From Agromyces badenianii (GTDB taxonomy: Bacteria > Actinomycetota > Actinomycetes > Actinomycetales > Microbacteriaceae), in contig NZ_CP028913.1 in NCBI RefSeq assembly GCF_003070885.1, positions 2,356,001 through 2,420,000 of the forward strand: DNA of 64,000 nt. Reading direction: 5' to 3'. Below, in pieces: positions 56,174 through 64,000 of the stretch. Position 1 is the stretch's first letter. Every line of letters begins with the position of its first letter. The notes beneath the pieces were generated by a model. The model ran no database searches. It was not told where the DNA came from and saw nothing but the letters and a program-made list of their open reading frames with translations. The position numbers and the translations under genes are program-made.

Positions 56174-56620
56174 TTACTGGGCGACCTGGGTGAGGGTGTA
56201 CGGCTTGGGCTGCTGAGCCGCGTGCGGGTGCTCCGGCCCGGTGTAGACCTTTAGCTTCTTGAGCTGGGCCCGACCGAGCGAGTTCTTCGGGAGCATGCCG
56301 CGGATCGCCTTCTCGACGGCGCGGACGGGGTTCTTCTCAAGGAGCTCGGCGTAGCTGACGGCCTTGAGGCCACCCGGGTACCCGGAGTGGCGGTAGGCCT
56401 TCTTCTGCTCGAGCTTCTGACCGGTGAGGGCCACCTTGTCGGCGTTGACGATGATGACGAAGTCACCGGTGTCGACGTGGTTCGCGAAGATCGCCTTGTG
56501 CTTGCCGCGCAGCAGGGCTGCGGAGTGGCTCGCGAGGCGACCGAGGACGATGTCGGTTGCGTCGATGACGACCCAGTCGCGCTGGATGTCGGACGGCTTG
56601 GGAGTGAAAGTGCGCGTCAC
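56174..56620 (-). CDS. rplM: 50S ribosomal protein L13
   Basis: 148 residues from a GTG at 56620 ([20 protein letters not shown]). Family features: [58 protein letters not shown] and [18 protein letters not shown]. The longer reading from 56716 lacks family similarity in its first 32 residues. Promoter and a leader inverted repeat lie at 56700-56783. Confidence 0.98.
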   Translation of the reverse strand: MTRTFTPKPSDIQRDWVVIDATDIVLGRLASHSAALLRGKHKAIFANHVDTGDFVIIVNADKVALTGQKLEQKKAYRHSGYPGGLKAVSYAELLEKNPVRAVEKAIRGMLPKNSLGRAQLKKLKVYTGPEHPHAAQQPKPYTLTQVAQ

Positions 56621-56699
56621 GGAAGTGCTGCTTTCTGATCGAGTGAGAAGTTCGTGAATCCCACTCCGGTGGGTGTTCGCCTGCGATGCGTTCGAACGC

Positions 56700-56751
56700 C
56701 CCGTTGGAGGGCTCATCTTCGGATGCCGCCGCGGACGACGGCACCAACGGG
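56700..56751 (-). promoter_or_regulatory. Inverted repeat in the rplM leader (possible ribosomal-protein leader or operator)
   Basis: Arms CCCGTTGG/CCAACGGG (8 bp) enclose 36 nt that can fold further (GCCG/CGGC). It lies between the predicted -10 element and the rplM start codon. The predicted start of transcription falls inside the 5' arm, so an RNA hairpin is uncertain. Confidence 0.35.
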
Positions 56752-56753
56752 CA

Positions 56754-56783
56754 AGTTTAGCGGTTCATGCCCCGGGCGTCCAA
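56754..56783 (-). promoter_or_regulatory. Promoter candidate for rplM-rpsI(-glmM)
   Basis: Minus-strand TTGGAC (56778-56783) and TAAACT (56754-56759) with an 18-bp spacer, at the very end of truA. The -10 is a local AT-rich island. Confidence 0.45.
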
Positions 56784-57790
56784 TCGACCCCGGATCGCTC
56801 CCCCACCTTCGGCTCCTCGGCGCCGGTCGAGTCCGGTTGCACGCGCAACTCCCGCCGGGCCCGGGTCTGCGCCGCACGGGCCTCGAGCTCGCCGTCGTCG
56901 GGGTACCCGACCTCGGTCAGCACGAGGCCCTTGGCGGGCATCACCATGAAGGCGCTCGTGCGATGGGCCGCTCGAAGCAGGTCCGCCGGTTCCTCGACGG
57001 TCAGCCGCCCCTCGCCCACCGCGACGGCCGCGCCGATCAGCGCGCGGACCATCGAGTGGCAGAAGGCATCGGCCTGCAGCGACGCGACGAGCACGCCGTC
57101 GGCGTCACGGCGCCAGCGGTAGGACTGCAGGGTTCTGATCGTCGTGGCACCGTCTCGCGGCTTGCAGTATGCGGCGAAGTCGTGCAGCCCCACCAGCCGG
57201 TCGACGGCTGCCCCCATCGCCGCGTCGTCGAGTACTCGCGGGTGGGCGACCGTTCGGTGACGCTGAAGCGGGTCGCGGCGAGCGGATGCATCGGCCACGC
57301 GATACTCGTACCGCCGCCACACGGCCGAGAACCGCGCATCGAAGCCGCGGGGTGCATGATCGATGCCGTTCACGACGACATCGGAGCCCGCGCCGAGGAT
57401 GCCGGTGAGTCGACGTGCGAGCACGCTCGCATCGCTCGTCGCCTCACCCGGATGACCGCGGCGCACTCTCGTCACAGCGCTGAGCGCCTCGCGCGGCACA
57501 TCGAGGTGGGCGACCTGGCCGATCGCATGCACGCCGGCGTCCGTTCGACCGGCGACCGTGAGCCGAGGTGCGACCCCCGACCGGCGGAACAGGGTCGCGA
57601 GCGCGTCTTCGAGCACGCCCTGCACGGTGCGGAGCCCCGGCTGACGGCTCCACCCCGTGAAGCCAGCACCGTCGTAGGCGAGGCTCAAGCGAAGTCGCGC
57701 GAGGGATACCGCGTCGGCGGCGGCTTCGAGAGCGATCTCGGGCGCGACGGGCGCGCCCTCGCGAAGCGTCAGCGGGTCGTGCTCGGTCAC
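56765..57790 (-). CDS. truA: tRNA pseudouridine(38-40) synthase TruA
   Basis: 341 residues, GTG start. LRLSLAYDGAGFTGWSRQPGLRTVQGVLEDAL is the N-terminal signature; the catalytic Asp lies in TVAGRTDAGVHAIGQVAH; RYEYRV and FCHSMVRALIGAAVAVGEGRL follow. The length exceeds the usual 270 because of an N-terminal extension (about 30 residues) and a C-terminal tail. It lies downstream of rplQ behind a terminator. Confidence 0.96.
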   Translation of the reverse strand: MTEHDPLTLREGAPVAPEIALEAAADAVSLARLRLSLAYDGAGFTGWSRQPGLRTVQGVLEDALATLFRRSGVAPRLTVAGRTDAGVHAIGQVAHLDVPREALSAVTRVRRGHPGEATSDASVLARRLTGILGAGSDVVVNGIDHAPRGFDARFSAVWRRYEYRVADASARRDPLQRHRTVAHPRVLDDAAMGAAVDRLVGLHDFAAYCKPRDGATTIRTLQSYRWRRDADGVLVASLQADAFCHSMVRALIGAAVAVGEGRLTVEEPADLLRAAHRTSAFMVMPAKGLVLTEVGYPDDGELEARAAQTRARRELRVQPDSTGAEEPKVGERSGVDWTPGA

Positions 57791-57827
57791 GCCTCCCAGC
57801 CTAGACGCCGAGGCACGCCGGAGACGG

Positions 57828-57861
57828 CGAAGGACCCCGGCGCATGCACCGGGGTCCTTCG
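57828..57861 (-). terminator. Terminator of the rpoA-rplQ transcript
   Basis: A perfect 13-bp stem CGAAGGACCCCGG with an 8-nt loop, 16 bp after the rplQ stop and just before truA. Confidence 0.8.
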
Positions 57862-57877
57862 TGAACGAGCGTCGAGA

Positions 57878-58414
57878 CTACTTGGCCTCGGCGGGCTCGG
57901 CCTCTTCGACGGGAGCCTCGTCGGCGGCAGCCTCGGAGGTCTCCTCGGCAGCAGCCTCTGTCTCCTCGACCGCTGCGGTCTCTTCGACCTCGACGGGAGC
58001 CTCCTCGGCGACGGGCGCCTCGGCGGCCGGCTTCGCGGCCCGCTTCTTCGGGGTCACGGGCTCGAGCACGAGCTCGATGACCGCCATGGGCGCGTTGTCG
58101 CCCTTGCGGTTGCCGATCTTCGTGATGCGGGTGTAGCCGCCCTCACGGTCGGCGACCTGGGGTGCGATGACCGTGAACAGCTCGTGCACGACGGTCTTGT
58201 CACCGATGACGGCGAGCACGCGACGGCGCGCGTGAAGGTCGCCGCGCTTGCCGAACGTCACGAGACGCTCGGCGAGCGGACGCAGGCGCTTGGCCTTCGT
58301 CTCGGTGGTGGTGATGCGCTTGTGCGTGAACAGCGCAGCCGCGAGGTTCGCGAGCATCAACCGCTCGTGGGCGGGTCCGCCTCCGAGGCGGGGGCCCTTC
58401 GTGGGCTTCGGCAT
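57878..58414 (-). CDS. rplQ: 50S ribosomal protein L17
   Basis: 178 residues. [29 protein letters not shown] and [21 protein letters not shown] identify L17. After the conserved part (about residue 120) there is a 55-residue acidic tail rich in Ala, Glu and Val ([20 protein letters not shown]), longer than in most bacteria; similar tails occur in other actinobacterial L17 proteins. It lies 52 bp after rpoA. Confidence 0.98.
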   Translation of the reverse strand: MPKPTKGPRLGGGPAHERLMLANLAAALFTHKRITTTETKAKRLRPLAERLVTFGKRGDLHARRRVLAVIGDKTVVHELFTVIAPQVADREGGYTRITKIGNRKGDNAPMAVIELVLEPVTPKKRAAKPAAEAPVAEEAPVEVEETAAVEETEAAAEETSEAAADEAPVEEAEPAEAK

Positions 58415-58466
58415 GGTTCGTTATCTCCAGTAGTCGGGGGTTGGTGCGGCGGCCGCCTTGGCCGTC

Positions 58467-59453
58467 TCAGTTCTCGTCGTCGAAGCCCGTGTAGAAGTGG
58501 GCGCCGTCGAATCCGGGGACGGAGTCCTTCAGCGACAGGCCCATTTCGGTGAGCTTGTCCTTGACCTCATCCACCGACTTCTGACCGAAGTTGCGGATGT
58601 TCATGAGCTGCGACTCCGACAGGGCGACGAGCTCGGACACCGTGTTGATTCCCTCGCGCTTCAGGCAGTTGTAGCTGCGCACCGAGAGGTCGAGGTCTTC
58701 GATCGGGATCGAGAGCTCGCTGGAGAGCACGGCGTCGACCGGCGCGGGGCCGATCTCGATGCCCTCGGCAGCGGTGTTCAGCTCGCGGGCGAGACCGAAC
58801 AGCTCGGTGAGCGTACGGCCCGCCGAGGCGATCGCGTCGCGCGGCGTGATGGCCGGCTTCGACTCGACGTCGACCACGAGGCGGTCGAAGTCGGTGCGCT
58901 CGCCGGCACGGGTGGCCTCGACGCGGTAGGTGACCTTGAGCACCGGCGAGTAGATCGAGTCGACCGGGATCTGGCCGGCCTCGGAGTACTCGTTGCGGTT
59001 CTGACTGGCCGAGACGTAGCCACGGCCGCGCTCGATCGTGAGCTCGAGCTCGAACTTCGCCGAGTCGTTGAGCGTCGCGATGACGAGCTCGGGGTTGTGC
59101 ACCTCGACACCCGCCGGAGCGGAGATGTCGGCGGCCGTGACCTCACCGGAGCCCTGCTTGCGCAGGTACGCGGTGATGGGCTCGTCGTGCTCGCTGGAGA
59201 CGACCAGGTTCTTGATGTTGAGGATGATCTCGGTGACATCCTCCTTCACGCCCGGAACGGTCGAGAACTCGTGGAGCACGCCGTCGATGCGGATGCTCGT
59301 CACGGCTGCGCCGGGGATCGAGGAGAGGAGGGTGCGACGGAGCGAGTTGCCCAGGGTGTAACCGAAGCCCGGCTCGAGGGGCTCGATCACGAAACGCGAA
59401 CGGAACTCCGAGATGTTCTCTTCGGTGAGCGTCGGGCGCTGTGCGATCAGCAC
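58467..59453 (-). CDS. rpoA: DNA-directed RNA polymerase subunit alpha
   Basis: 328 residues, GTG start with AAAGGAA upstream. N-terminal assembly domain: [33 protein letters not shown]-terminal DNA/activator-binding domain: [29 protein letters not shown], then [19 protein letters not shown] short hairpin-forming sequence (about 59472-59500) and the larger hairpin behind rpsK lie just upstream. Confidence 0.99.
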   Translation of the reverse strand: MLIAQRPTLTEENISEFRSRFVIEPLEPGFGYTLGNSLRRTLLSSIPGAAVTSIRIDGVLHEFSTVPGVKEDVTEIILNIKNLVVSSEHDEPITAYLRKQGSGEVTAADISAPAGVEVHNPELVIATLNDSAKFELELTIERGRGYVSASQNRNEYSEAGQIPVDSIYSPVLKVTYRVEATRAGERTDFDRLVVDVESKPAITPRDAIASAGRTLTELFGLARELNTAAEGIEIGPAPVDAVLSSELSIPIEDLDLSVRSYNCLKREGINTVSELVALSESQLMNIRNFGQKSVDEVKDKLTEMGLSLKDSVPGFDGAHFYTGFDDEN

Positions 59454-59533
59454 TGTTGATTCCTTTCGGCAGGGTGTCCGCTATATGACACCTGCGAGTA
59501 CGAGGATCTTGAGTTGTGTGAGAGAACGGATGT

Positions 59534-59585
59534 CCCGGTGATCGAGGAGTGCCCGGCTGAGCCGGACCTCTCCTCGATCACCGGG
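59534..59585 (-). terminator. Large hairpin between rpsK and rpoA (terminator, attenuator or processing site)
   Basis: Perfect 15-bp outer arms CCCGGTGATCGAGGA/TCCTCGATCACCGGG enclose an inner stem CCGGC-TGA-GCCGG. It starts 7 bp after the rpsK stop and is followed on the minus strand by a T/C-rich run (TTCTCTC). Confidence 0.7.
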
Positions 59586-59591
59586 AGCGAA

Positions 59592-59990
59592 TCAAACGCG
59601 GCGACGCTTGGGCGGGCGGCATCCGTTGTGCGCCTGGGGCGTCACATCGTTGATGCTGCCGACCTCGAGGCCTGCGGCCTGGAGCGAGCGGATCGCGGTC
59701 TCGCGGCCCGAGCCGGGGCCCTTGACGAAGACGTCGACCTTCTTCATGCCGTGCTCCTGCGCCTGGCGAGCGGCCGACTCGGCGGCGAGCTGCGCGGCGA
59801 ACGGGGTCGACTTGCGCGAGCCCTTGAAGCCGACGCCACCGGAGGAGGCCCAGCTGATCACGGCACCGTTGGTGTCGGTGATCGAGACGATCGTGTTGTT
59901 GAACGTCGACTTGATGTGGGCCTGGCCCACGGCGATGTTCTTCTTTTCCTTCTTGCGCGGCTTGCGAGTAGCCGCCTTGGGTGCTGCCAT
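59592..59990 (-). CDS. rpsK: 30S ribosomal protein S11
   Basis: 132 residues. Conserved [42 protein letters not shown] and the C-terminal [19 protein letters not shown]. rpsD (S4), which follows rpsK in many bacteria, is not here; rpoA comes next after a hairpin. Confidence 0.99.
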   Translation of the reverse strand: MAAPKAATRKPRKKEKKNIAVGQAHIKSTFNNTIVSITDTNGAVISWASSGGVGFKGSRKSTPFAAQLAAESAARQAQEHGMKKVDVFVKGPGSGRETAIRSLQAAGLEVGSINDVTPQAHNGCRPPKRRRV

Positions 59991-60022
59991 GTGTGAAATC
60001 TCCTAGATCTGGCGACGAGCGG

Positions 60023-60403
60023 TTACTTGCGGCCGGGCTTCTTCTTGCCGGCGACGGTGCGCTTCGGGCCCTTGCGGGTACGAGCGTTGGTCTTGGTGCG
60101 CTGGCCGCGGACCGGGAGACCGCGACGGTGGCGGATGCCCTCGTACGAGCCGATCTCGACCTTGCGGCGGATGTCGGCGGCCACCTCGCGGCGGAGGTCA
60201 CCCTCGACCTTGAAGTTTCCCTCGATGTAGTCGCGCAGCGCGACGAGCTGGTCGTCGCTGAGGTCTTTCACGCGGATGTTTCCGTCGATGCCGGTCTCGG
60301 CAAGCGTGGTGAGCGCTCGCGTGCGGCCGACGCCGTAGATGTAAGTCAGTGCGATCTCCACGCGCTTCTCGCGCGGGATGTCGACTCCTGCCAGACGTGC
60401 CAT
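60023..60403 (-). CDS. rpsM: 30S ribosomal protein S13
   Basis: 126 residues from the ATG at 60403 with AGGAGAAG upstream. [30 protein letters not shown] at the start, [27 protein letters not shown], and a basic tail KKKPGRK. It is 32 bp upstream of rpsK. Confidence 0.99.
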   Translation of the reverse strand: MARLAGVDIPREKRVEIALTYIYGVGRTRALTTLAETGIDGNIRVKDLSDDQLVALRDYIEGNFKVEGDLRREVAADIRRKVEIGSYEGIRHRRGLPVRGQRTKTNARTRKGPKRTVAGKKKPGRK

Positions 60404-60564
60404 GTGTGGCTTCTCCTGTTTCGAAGTGGAGGTGTGGAGCAGCGCCGGTGCCCGGGCCTCCAACCTGAGGTGTCCCCGCGGCATCCGTGGATGCCTGCGG
60501 TTCTGGCGCTGCCGATGTGTTCAGTTGCGGGAAGCGGGGCGCGATGCGCCCCGACGTCTGGTGC

Positions 60565-60681
60565 CTAGCCCTGGCGCTGCTTGTGGCGCGGGTTCGACTT
60601 GCAGATGACCATGACGCGGCCGTGGCGGCGAATCACCTTGCAGTGGTCGCAGATGGGCTTGACGCTGGGGTTGACCTTCAC
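60565..60681 (-). CDS. rpmJ: 50S ribosomal protein L36
   Basis: 38 residues, GTG start at 60681: [20 protein letters not shown], continuing [18 protein letters not shown]. The zinc-ribbon ligands are kept (Cys11, Cys14, Cys27, His32), so this is the zinc-containing form. It stands between infA and rpsM as in most bacteria. Confidence 0.98.
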   Translation of the reverse strand: MKVNPSVKPICDHCKVIRRHGRVMVICKSNPRHKQRQG

Positions 60682-60749
60682 GATTGTTCCTTGATGTCGC
60701 TGTCCTCGTACCCGCGAGATGTCGCGGGCCGTTACTTTCCGAGCAACCC

Positions 60750-60971
60750 TTACTTGTAGCGGTAGACGATGCGGCCGCGCGTCAGGTCGTATGGGCTCAG
60801 CTCGACGATCACGCGGTCCTCGGGGAGGATGCGGATGTAGTGCTGGCGCATCTTTCCTGAGATGTGCGCGAGGACCTTGTGCCCGTTCGTGAGTTCCACC
60901 CGGAACATCGCGTTCGGGAGGGCCTCGACAACCGAGCCTTCGATCTCGATGACGCCGTCTTTCTTGGCCAT
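60750..60971 (-). CDS. infA: Translation initiation factor IF-1
   Basis: 73 residues, an S1-like OB fold: [20 protein letters not shown], then [21 protein letters not shown] and [20 protein letters not shown]. It heads infA-rpmJ-rpsM-rpsK. The 182 bp upstream hold no gene; a TTGACC hexamer on the minus strand at 61090-61095 could be part of its promoter, though no clear -10 follows it. Confidence 0.99.
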   Translation of the reverse strand: MAKKDGVIEIEGSVVEALPNAMFRVELTNGHKVLAHISGKMRQHYIRILPEDRVIVELSPYDLTRGRIVYRYK

Positions 60972-61153
60972 AGCCTCACTATCGCTTGAGTTTGGGATGC
61001 TGGTCGTGCGATGGTTCCGCTCACCGAGCTGAAGATCCGTGAGAACACAGCTCGTCAGGCATGCCGAAGCAGGCGTGCAGAACACCAAGGGTCAACTCTA
61101 GGTGATTCCGAGCATTTTCGCCAGTCGGGCCGAGGATGCCGCCGGCCCGGCGC

Positions 61154-62836
61154 TCACGACGCGGTCTCCCGCGCCTGGGTGCTGATGACGGCGGCGGCGG
61201 CATCTGCCGCCGTTCGGGCTTCGGCCGCTCCCTCAGCGGCCAAGGCTGCCCGGGCGAGCGCTTTCGCGTCGTCCAGGCTGTACCGCGCGAGGGAGGCGCG
61301 GACATCGGCGAGCGCCGACGGCGACATCGACAGGCTCGTGGCACCGAGTCCGACGAGCACGACGGCGAGCAATGGGTCGGCGGCGGCCTCGCCGCAGATG
61401 CCGACCGGCTTGCCGAGCTCGGCACCGGCCGCCCCGACCTCCGCGATGAGGCGGAGCACGGCGGGGTGCCAGGGGTTCTGCAGCATGGCGATCGTGCCGA
61501 GCAGGCGGTCGGCGGCCATCGTGTACTGCGTCAGGTCGTTCGTGCCGATCGAGGCGAAGTCGGTCTCGGCGAGCACGCGGTCGGCGATGAGCGCCGCCGA
61601 GGGCGTCTCGACCATCACGCCGGCGACCGCGATGCCGAGTTCCTTCGCGAGCGCGGTGAAGTAGCGCGTCTCCTCGACGGTCGCGACCATCGGCGCCATG
61701 ACCCACAGCTCGGCGTCGGTCGCCGCGCCGGCCGCGGCGAGCGCGGTGAGCTGCTCCCGCAGGATCACCTCGGAGTGACGCAGGGCCCGGATGCCGCGGA
61801 GCCCGAGTGCCGGATTCTCCTCCGGCGCGTCGTTGAGGAACGCGAGCGGCTTGTCGGCGCCGGCGTCGAGCACGCGTACGACGACCTTCTTGCCGGCGAA
61901 CGCCGTGAGCAACCGCGTGTACTGGGCCTGCTGCTCGCGCACGCTCGGTGCGGTGTCGGCGTCGAGGAAGAGGAACTCGGTGCGGAAGAGGCCAACGCCC
62001 TCGGCGCCGAGGCGGAGCGCCTCGGCCGCACCGTCGGCCGAGCCGAGGTTCGCGAGCAGCGGCACCGGCGTGCCGTCGGCGAGGGCGCCCGGCGCGAGCG
62101 GTGCGGCGGCCTGCGCGGCGCGCTCGGCGATCCTCGCCTTCGCCGCGGCGATCTCGTCGGCAGTGGGCACGGCCACGACGAGGCTCCTCGCGGCATCGAC
62201 GATGACGGTGTCGCCGTCGGCGAGACTCGCGGCATCCGCTGCCCCGACGACCGCGACGATCGACTTCTCGCGGGCGAGGATCGCCGTGTGCGAGGTCGGG
62301 CCGCCGTCGATCGTGACGAGGCCCTGCACCTGGTCGAGGTCGAGCAGTGCCGTGTCGGCGGGCGCGAGATCGCGAGCCACGAGGATGAACGGATGCCCGG
62401 GGTCGGGCACGCCCGGAGCCGGGAGCTTCAGCAGGTGCGCGATGACCCGCTGCGAGATGTCGTCGAGGTCGGCCGCGCGCTCGGCCATGTACCCGCCCAT
62501 GCCGGCCAGCAGGTCGCGGTAGGAGGCGAAGGCCTCGAACACCGCACGCTCGGCGGTCTTCCCCGCGGCGAGCCGTGTGGTGATGACATCGATGAGGCTC
62601 GGGTCTTCGGCCATCATGGCCTGGGCCTCGAGCACGTCCTTCGCGGCGCCGCCGGCCTTGGCCCCGCGACCGGCGAGCTCGGCTGCGACGACCGAGAGCG
62701 ACGCCCTGGCCCGCTCCCCCTCGCGCTCGGGGTCGAGGTGGCTCGGCCGGTCGACCGGCTCTGGCAGGTGTTCCGCCATGCGCACCACCGGCCCGATGGC
62801 CACCCCCTGGCCGATGCCCGTTCCCGTGATCTCCAT
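61154..62836 (-). CDS. ptsI: Phosphoenolpyruvate-protein phosphotransferase (PTS enzyme I)
   Basis: 560 residues. It takes phosphate from PEP to HPr and so starts the PTS sugar-uptake chain. The phospho-histidine is in VTIDGGPTSHTAILAREKSI; the PEP-binding barrel shows FRTEFLFLDAD, LGLRGIRALRHSEVILREQL, FASIGTNDLTQYTMAADR and the Cys-containing GICGEAAADPLLAVVLVGLG. No HPr or EII gene is adjacent in this window. It lies between infA and map. Confidence 0.97.
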   Translation of the reverse strand: MEITGTGIGQGVAIGPVVRMAEHLPEPVDRPSHLDPEREGERARASLSVVAAELAGRGAKAGGAAKDVLEAQAMMAEDPSLIDVITTRLAAGKTAERAVFEAFASYRDLLAGMGGYMAERAADLDDISQRVIAHLLKLPAPGVPDPGHPFILVARDLAPADTALLDLDQVQGLVTIDGGPTSHTAILAREKSIVAVVGAADAASLADGDTVIVDAARSLVVAVPTADEIAAAKARIAERAAQAAAPLAPGALADGTPVPLLANLGSADGAAEALRLGAEGVGLFRTEFLFLDADTAPSVREQQAQYTRLLTAFAGKKVVVRVLDAGADKPLAFLNDAPEENPALGLRGIRALRHSEVILREQLTALAAAGAATDAELWVMAPMVATVEETRYFTALAKELGIAVAGVMVETPSAALIADRVLAETDFASIGTNDLTQYTMAADRLLGTIAMLQNPWHPAVLRLIAEVGAAGAELGKPVGICGEAAADPLLAVVLVGLGATSLSMSPSALADVRASLARYSLDDAKALARAALAAEGAAEARTAADAAAAVISTQARETAS

Positions 62837-62999
62837 CAGTCGCCTTTCCGAATCGGATCGACGGGAGACGAATGTCCCGCCCTACTCGTCGTGATCGGTT
62901 CGTTCAAGCATGTGTCCGGCCTCCGTCGCGAGTGTCCGTTCCCTCGTCCACCATATCCCCCGGCCGCGGATGAGGGCGCGGTGAGCATCGCGCAGCGGT

Positions 63000-63203
63000 T
63001 CATGGGCGCGTCTCGATCGAGTCGAGCACGAGGTCGAGCACCCGGCCTCCGTCGGCGGCTGCCGCGTCGGCGGGCCGCACGGCGAGGGCGACGGATGCTG
63101 CGGCCGCCCGTGTGCGCACCGACTCGAGTCGCTCGCCGAGATGGGCGCCGACGAGCGTCAGATCGCCACACGACTGGCGGGCACCGGGCTCTCGCTCGTC
63201 GGT
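63000..63203 (-). pseudogene. Probable gene remnant between ptsI and map
   Basis: An open frame of 67 codons begins right after a TAG and has no start codon in its first part. Its codon use is fully gene-like (GC-rich third positions) and it reads DLTLVGAHLGERLESVRTRA and ends GGRVLDLVLDSIETRP. I do not recognise the family. It looks like the C-terminal end of a lost gene. The rest of 62837-63237 shows nothing that I can support. Confidence 0.35.
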
Positions 63204-63237
63204 CTACATCGCCCACGAACTCGCCCAGATCGAATGC

Positions 63238-64000
63238 TCAGGCGATCTCCGTCGGGCGTACGCCGAACGGTGCGAGGCCCGCTGCACCGCCGTCCGGGGC
63301 CGTGAGCACCCAGATCCCGTCGGCGTGCACGGCGACGGAGTGCTCCCAGTGGGCGGCATCCGAGCCGTCGGACGTCGTGACGGTCCAGTCGTCGTCGCGC
63401 GTGAACGTGTCGATCGCGCCGCCGACGATCATCGGCTCGATCGCCACGACGAGCCCCGGCTTGACCGCGGGACCCCGACGGTCGACGCGGTAGTTGAACA
63501 CCGGCGGTTCCTCGTGCATGGAACGGCCGATCCCATGGCCGACGTAGTCGGTGAGGATGCCGAAGTCGCCCTCGCTGCGGACGAAGTCCTCGATGGCCGC
63601 TCCCACCTCGTTGAGGTGGGTCGAGCGGGCGAGCGCGGCGATGCCGTGCCACAGGGCCTGCTCGGTCACGCGGTTGAGCTGCTCGCGCGAGGACACCACG
63701 TCGGGGCGCGACGCATCGGGCAGCACGACGGTGAAAGCGGAGTCGCCGTTCCAGCCGTCGACCTCGGCGCCGCCGTCGATCGAGACGATGTCGCCCGGCC
63801 GCAACGGCCGATCGCCGGGAATGCCGTGCACGACGTCGTCGTCGACGGAGACGCAGAGCGTGTGCCGATAGCCCGGGACGAGCTGGAAGTTCGGTCGGCC
63901 TCCGCCGCTTCGGATCACCCGCTCTGCGGCGGCGTCGAGTTCGAGCGGGGTCGCGCCGGGAACGAGCAGTCGGCGTGCCTCGGCGAGTGCTGCGGCCGTC
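63238..64000 (-). CDS. map: Type I methionine aminopeptidase, cut by the right window edge (N-terminus missing)
   Basis: 254 codons are visible; the frame runs off the window. It removes the initiator methionine. Metal ligands of the pita-bread fold can be followed: Asp in VSIDGGAEVDGW and NGDSAFTVVL, His in YVGHGIGRSMHEEPP, Glu in VVAIEPMIV and Glu in AHWEHSVAV. HTLCVSVDDDVVHGIPGDR precedes them. The order map-(ptsI)-infA matches the usual ribosomal neighbourhood. Confidence 0.96.
   Translation of the reverse strand, partial: TAAALAEARRLLVPGATPLELDAAAERVIRSGGGRPNFQLVPGYRHTLCVSVDDDVVHGIPGDRPLRPGDIVSIDGGAEVDGWNGDSAFTVVLPDASRPDVVSSREQLNRVTEQALWHGIAALARSTHLNEVGAAIEDFVRSEGDFGILTDYVGHGIGRSMHEEPPVFNYRVDRRGPAVKPGLVVAIEPMIVGGAIDTFTRDDDWTVTTSDGSDAAHWEHSVAVHADGIWVLTAPDGGAAGLAPFGVRPTEIA

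Overview
The window is a high-GC bacterial chromosome segment, most likely from an actinobacterium of the order Micrococcales, family Microbacteriaceae (an inference from GC-rich third codon positions, frequent GTG starts, and the gene neighbourhoods guaA-DUF3817-SURF1, tsaE-tsaB-rimI-tsaD with alr and acpS, and infA-rpmJ-rpsM-rpsK-rpoA-rplQ). No plasmid, phage or insertion-sequence gene was seen. Most of the window is core metabolism; the one clearly accessory block is a surface-glycan locus at about 14.9-28.1 kb.

Layout. 1-14.3 kb: two membrane proteins, succinyl-CoA synthetase (sucD, sucC), a Nudix hydrolase, a FUSC-type membrane protein, the PcrA helicase, a glycerophosphodiester phosphodiesterase, a Bax-inhibitor-like membrane protein, lactate dehydrogenase, GMP synthase with DUF3817, and a SURF1 protein. 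14.3-28.1 kb: exopolysaccharide/glycan locus. Two plus-strand genes (nucleotide-sugar dehydrogenase, flippase-like protein) converge on a ten-gene minus-strand run: tyrosine kinase/chain-length regulator, low-molecular-weight phosphatase, an unrecognised membrane-anchored Asp-box protein, then a PglF/PglE/PglC/PglD-like set (predicted to make a bacillosamine-type UDP-sugar and put it on the lipid carrier), an epimerase and two glycosyltransferases. 28.4-36.1 kb: glpD, guaB3, an ABC-F ATPase, a C-S lyase and guaB. 36.3-41.8 kb: branched-chain amino acid ABC transporter; livHMGF is on the plus strand and the binding lipoprotein is convergent. LivH has an extra N-terminal secretory signal and beta-rich domain.

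42-57.8 kb: RarD-like transporter, groES behind two CIRCE operators, a methyltransferase, three small proline-rich membrane proteins, the tRNA t6A genes tsaD, tsaB and tsaE with rimI, then alr, acpS, glmS, coaA, glmM, rpsI, rplM and truA (cell-wall precursors, cofactors, translation). 57.8-64 kb: rplQ, rpoA, rpsK, rpsM, rpmJ, infA, PTS enzyme I, a probable gene remnant, and map running off the right edge.

The items most worth a second look are the Asp-box protein inside the glycan operon, the LivH fusion, an 18-bp repeat that places extra in-frame TGA codons behind two unrelated genes, the paired CIRCE elements around the groES promoter, and an octamer (CGGATGCC) that is frequent in the core regions but almost absent from the glycan locus.
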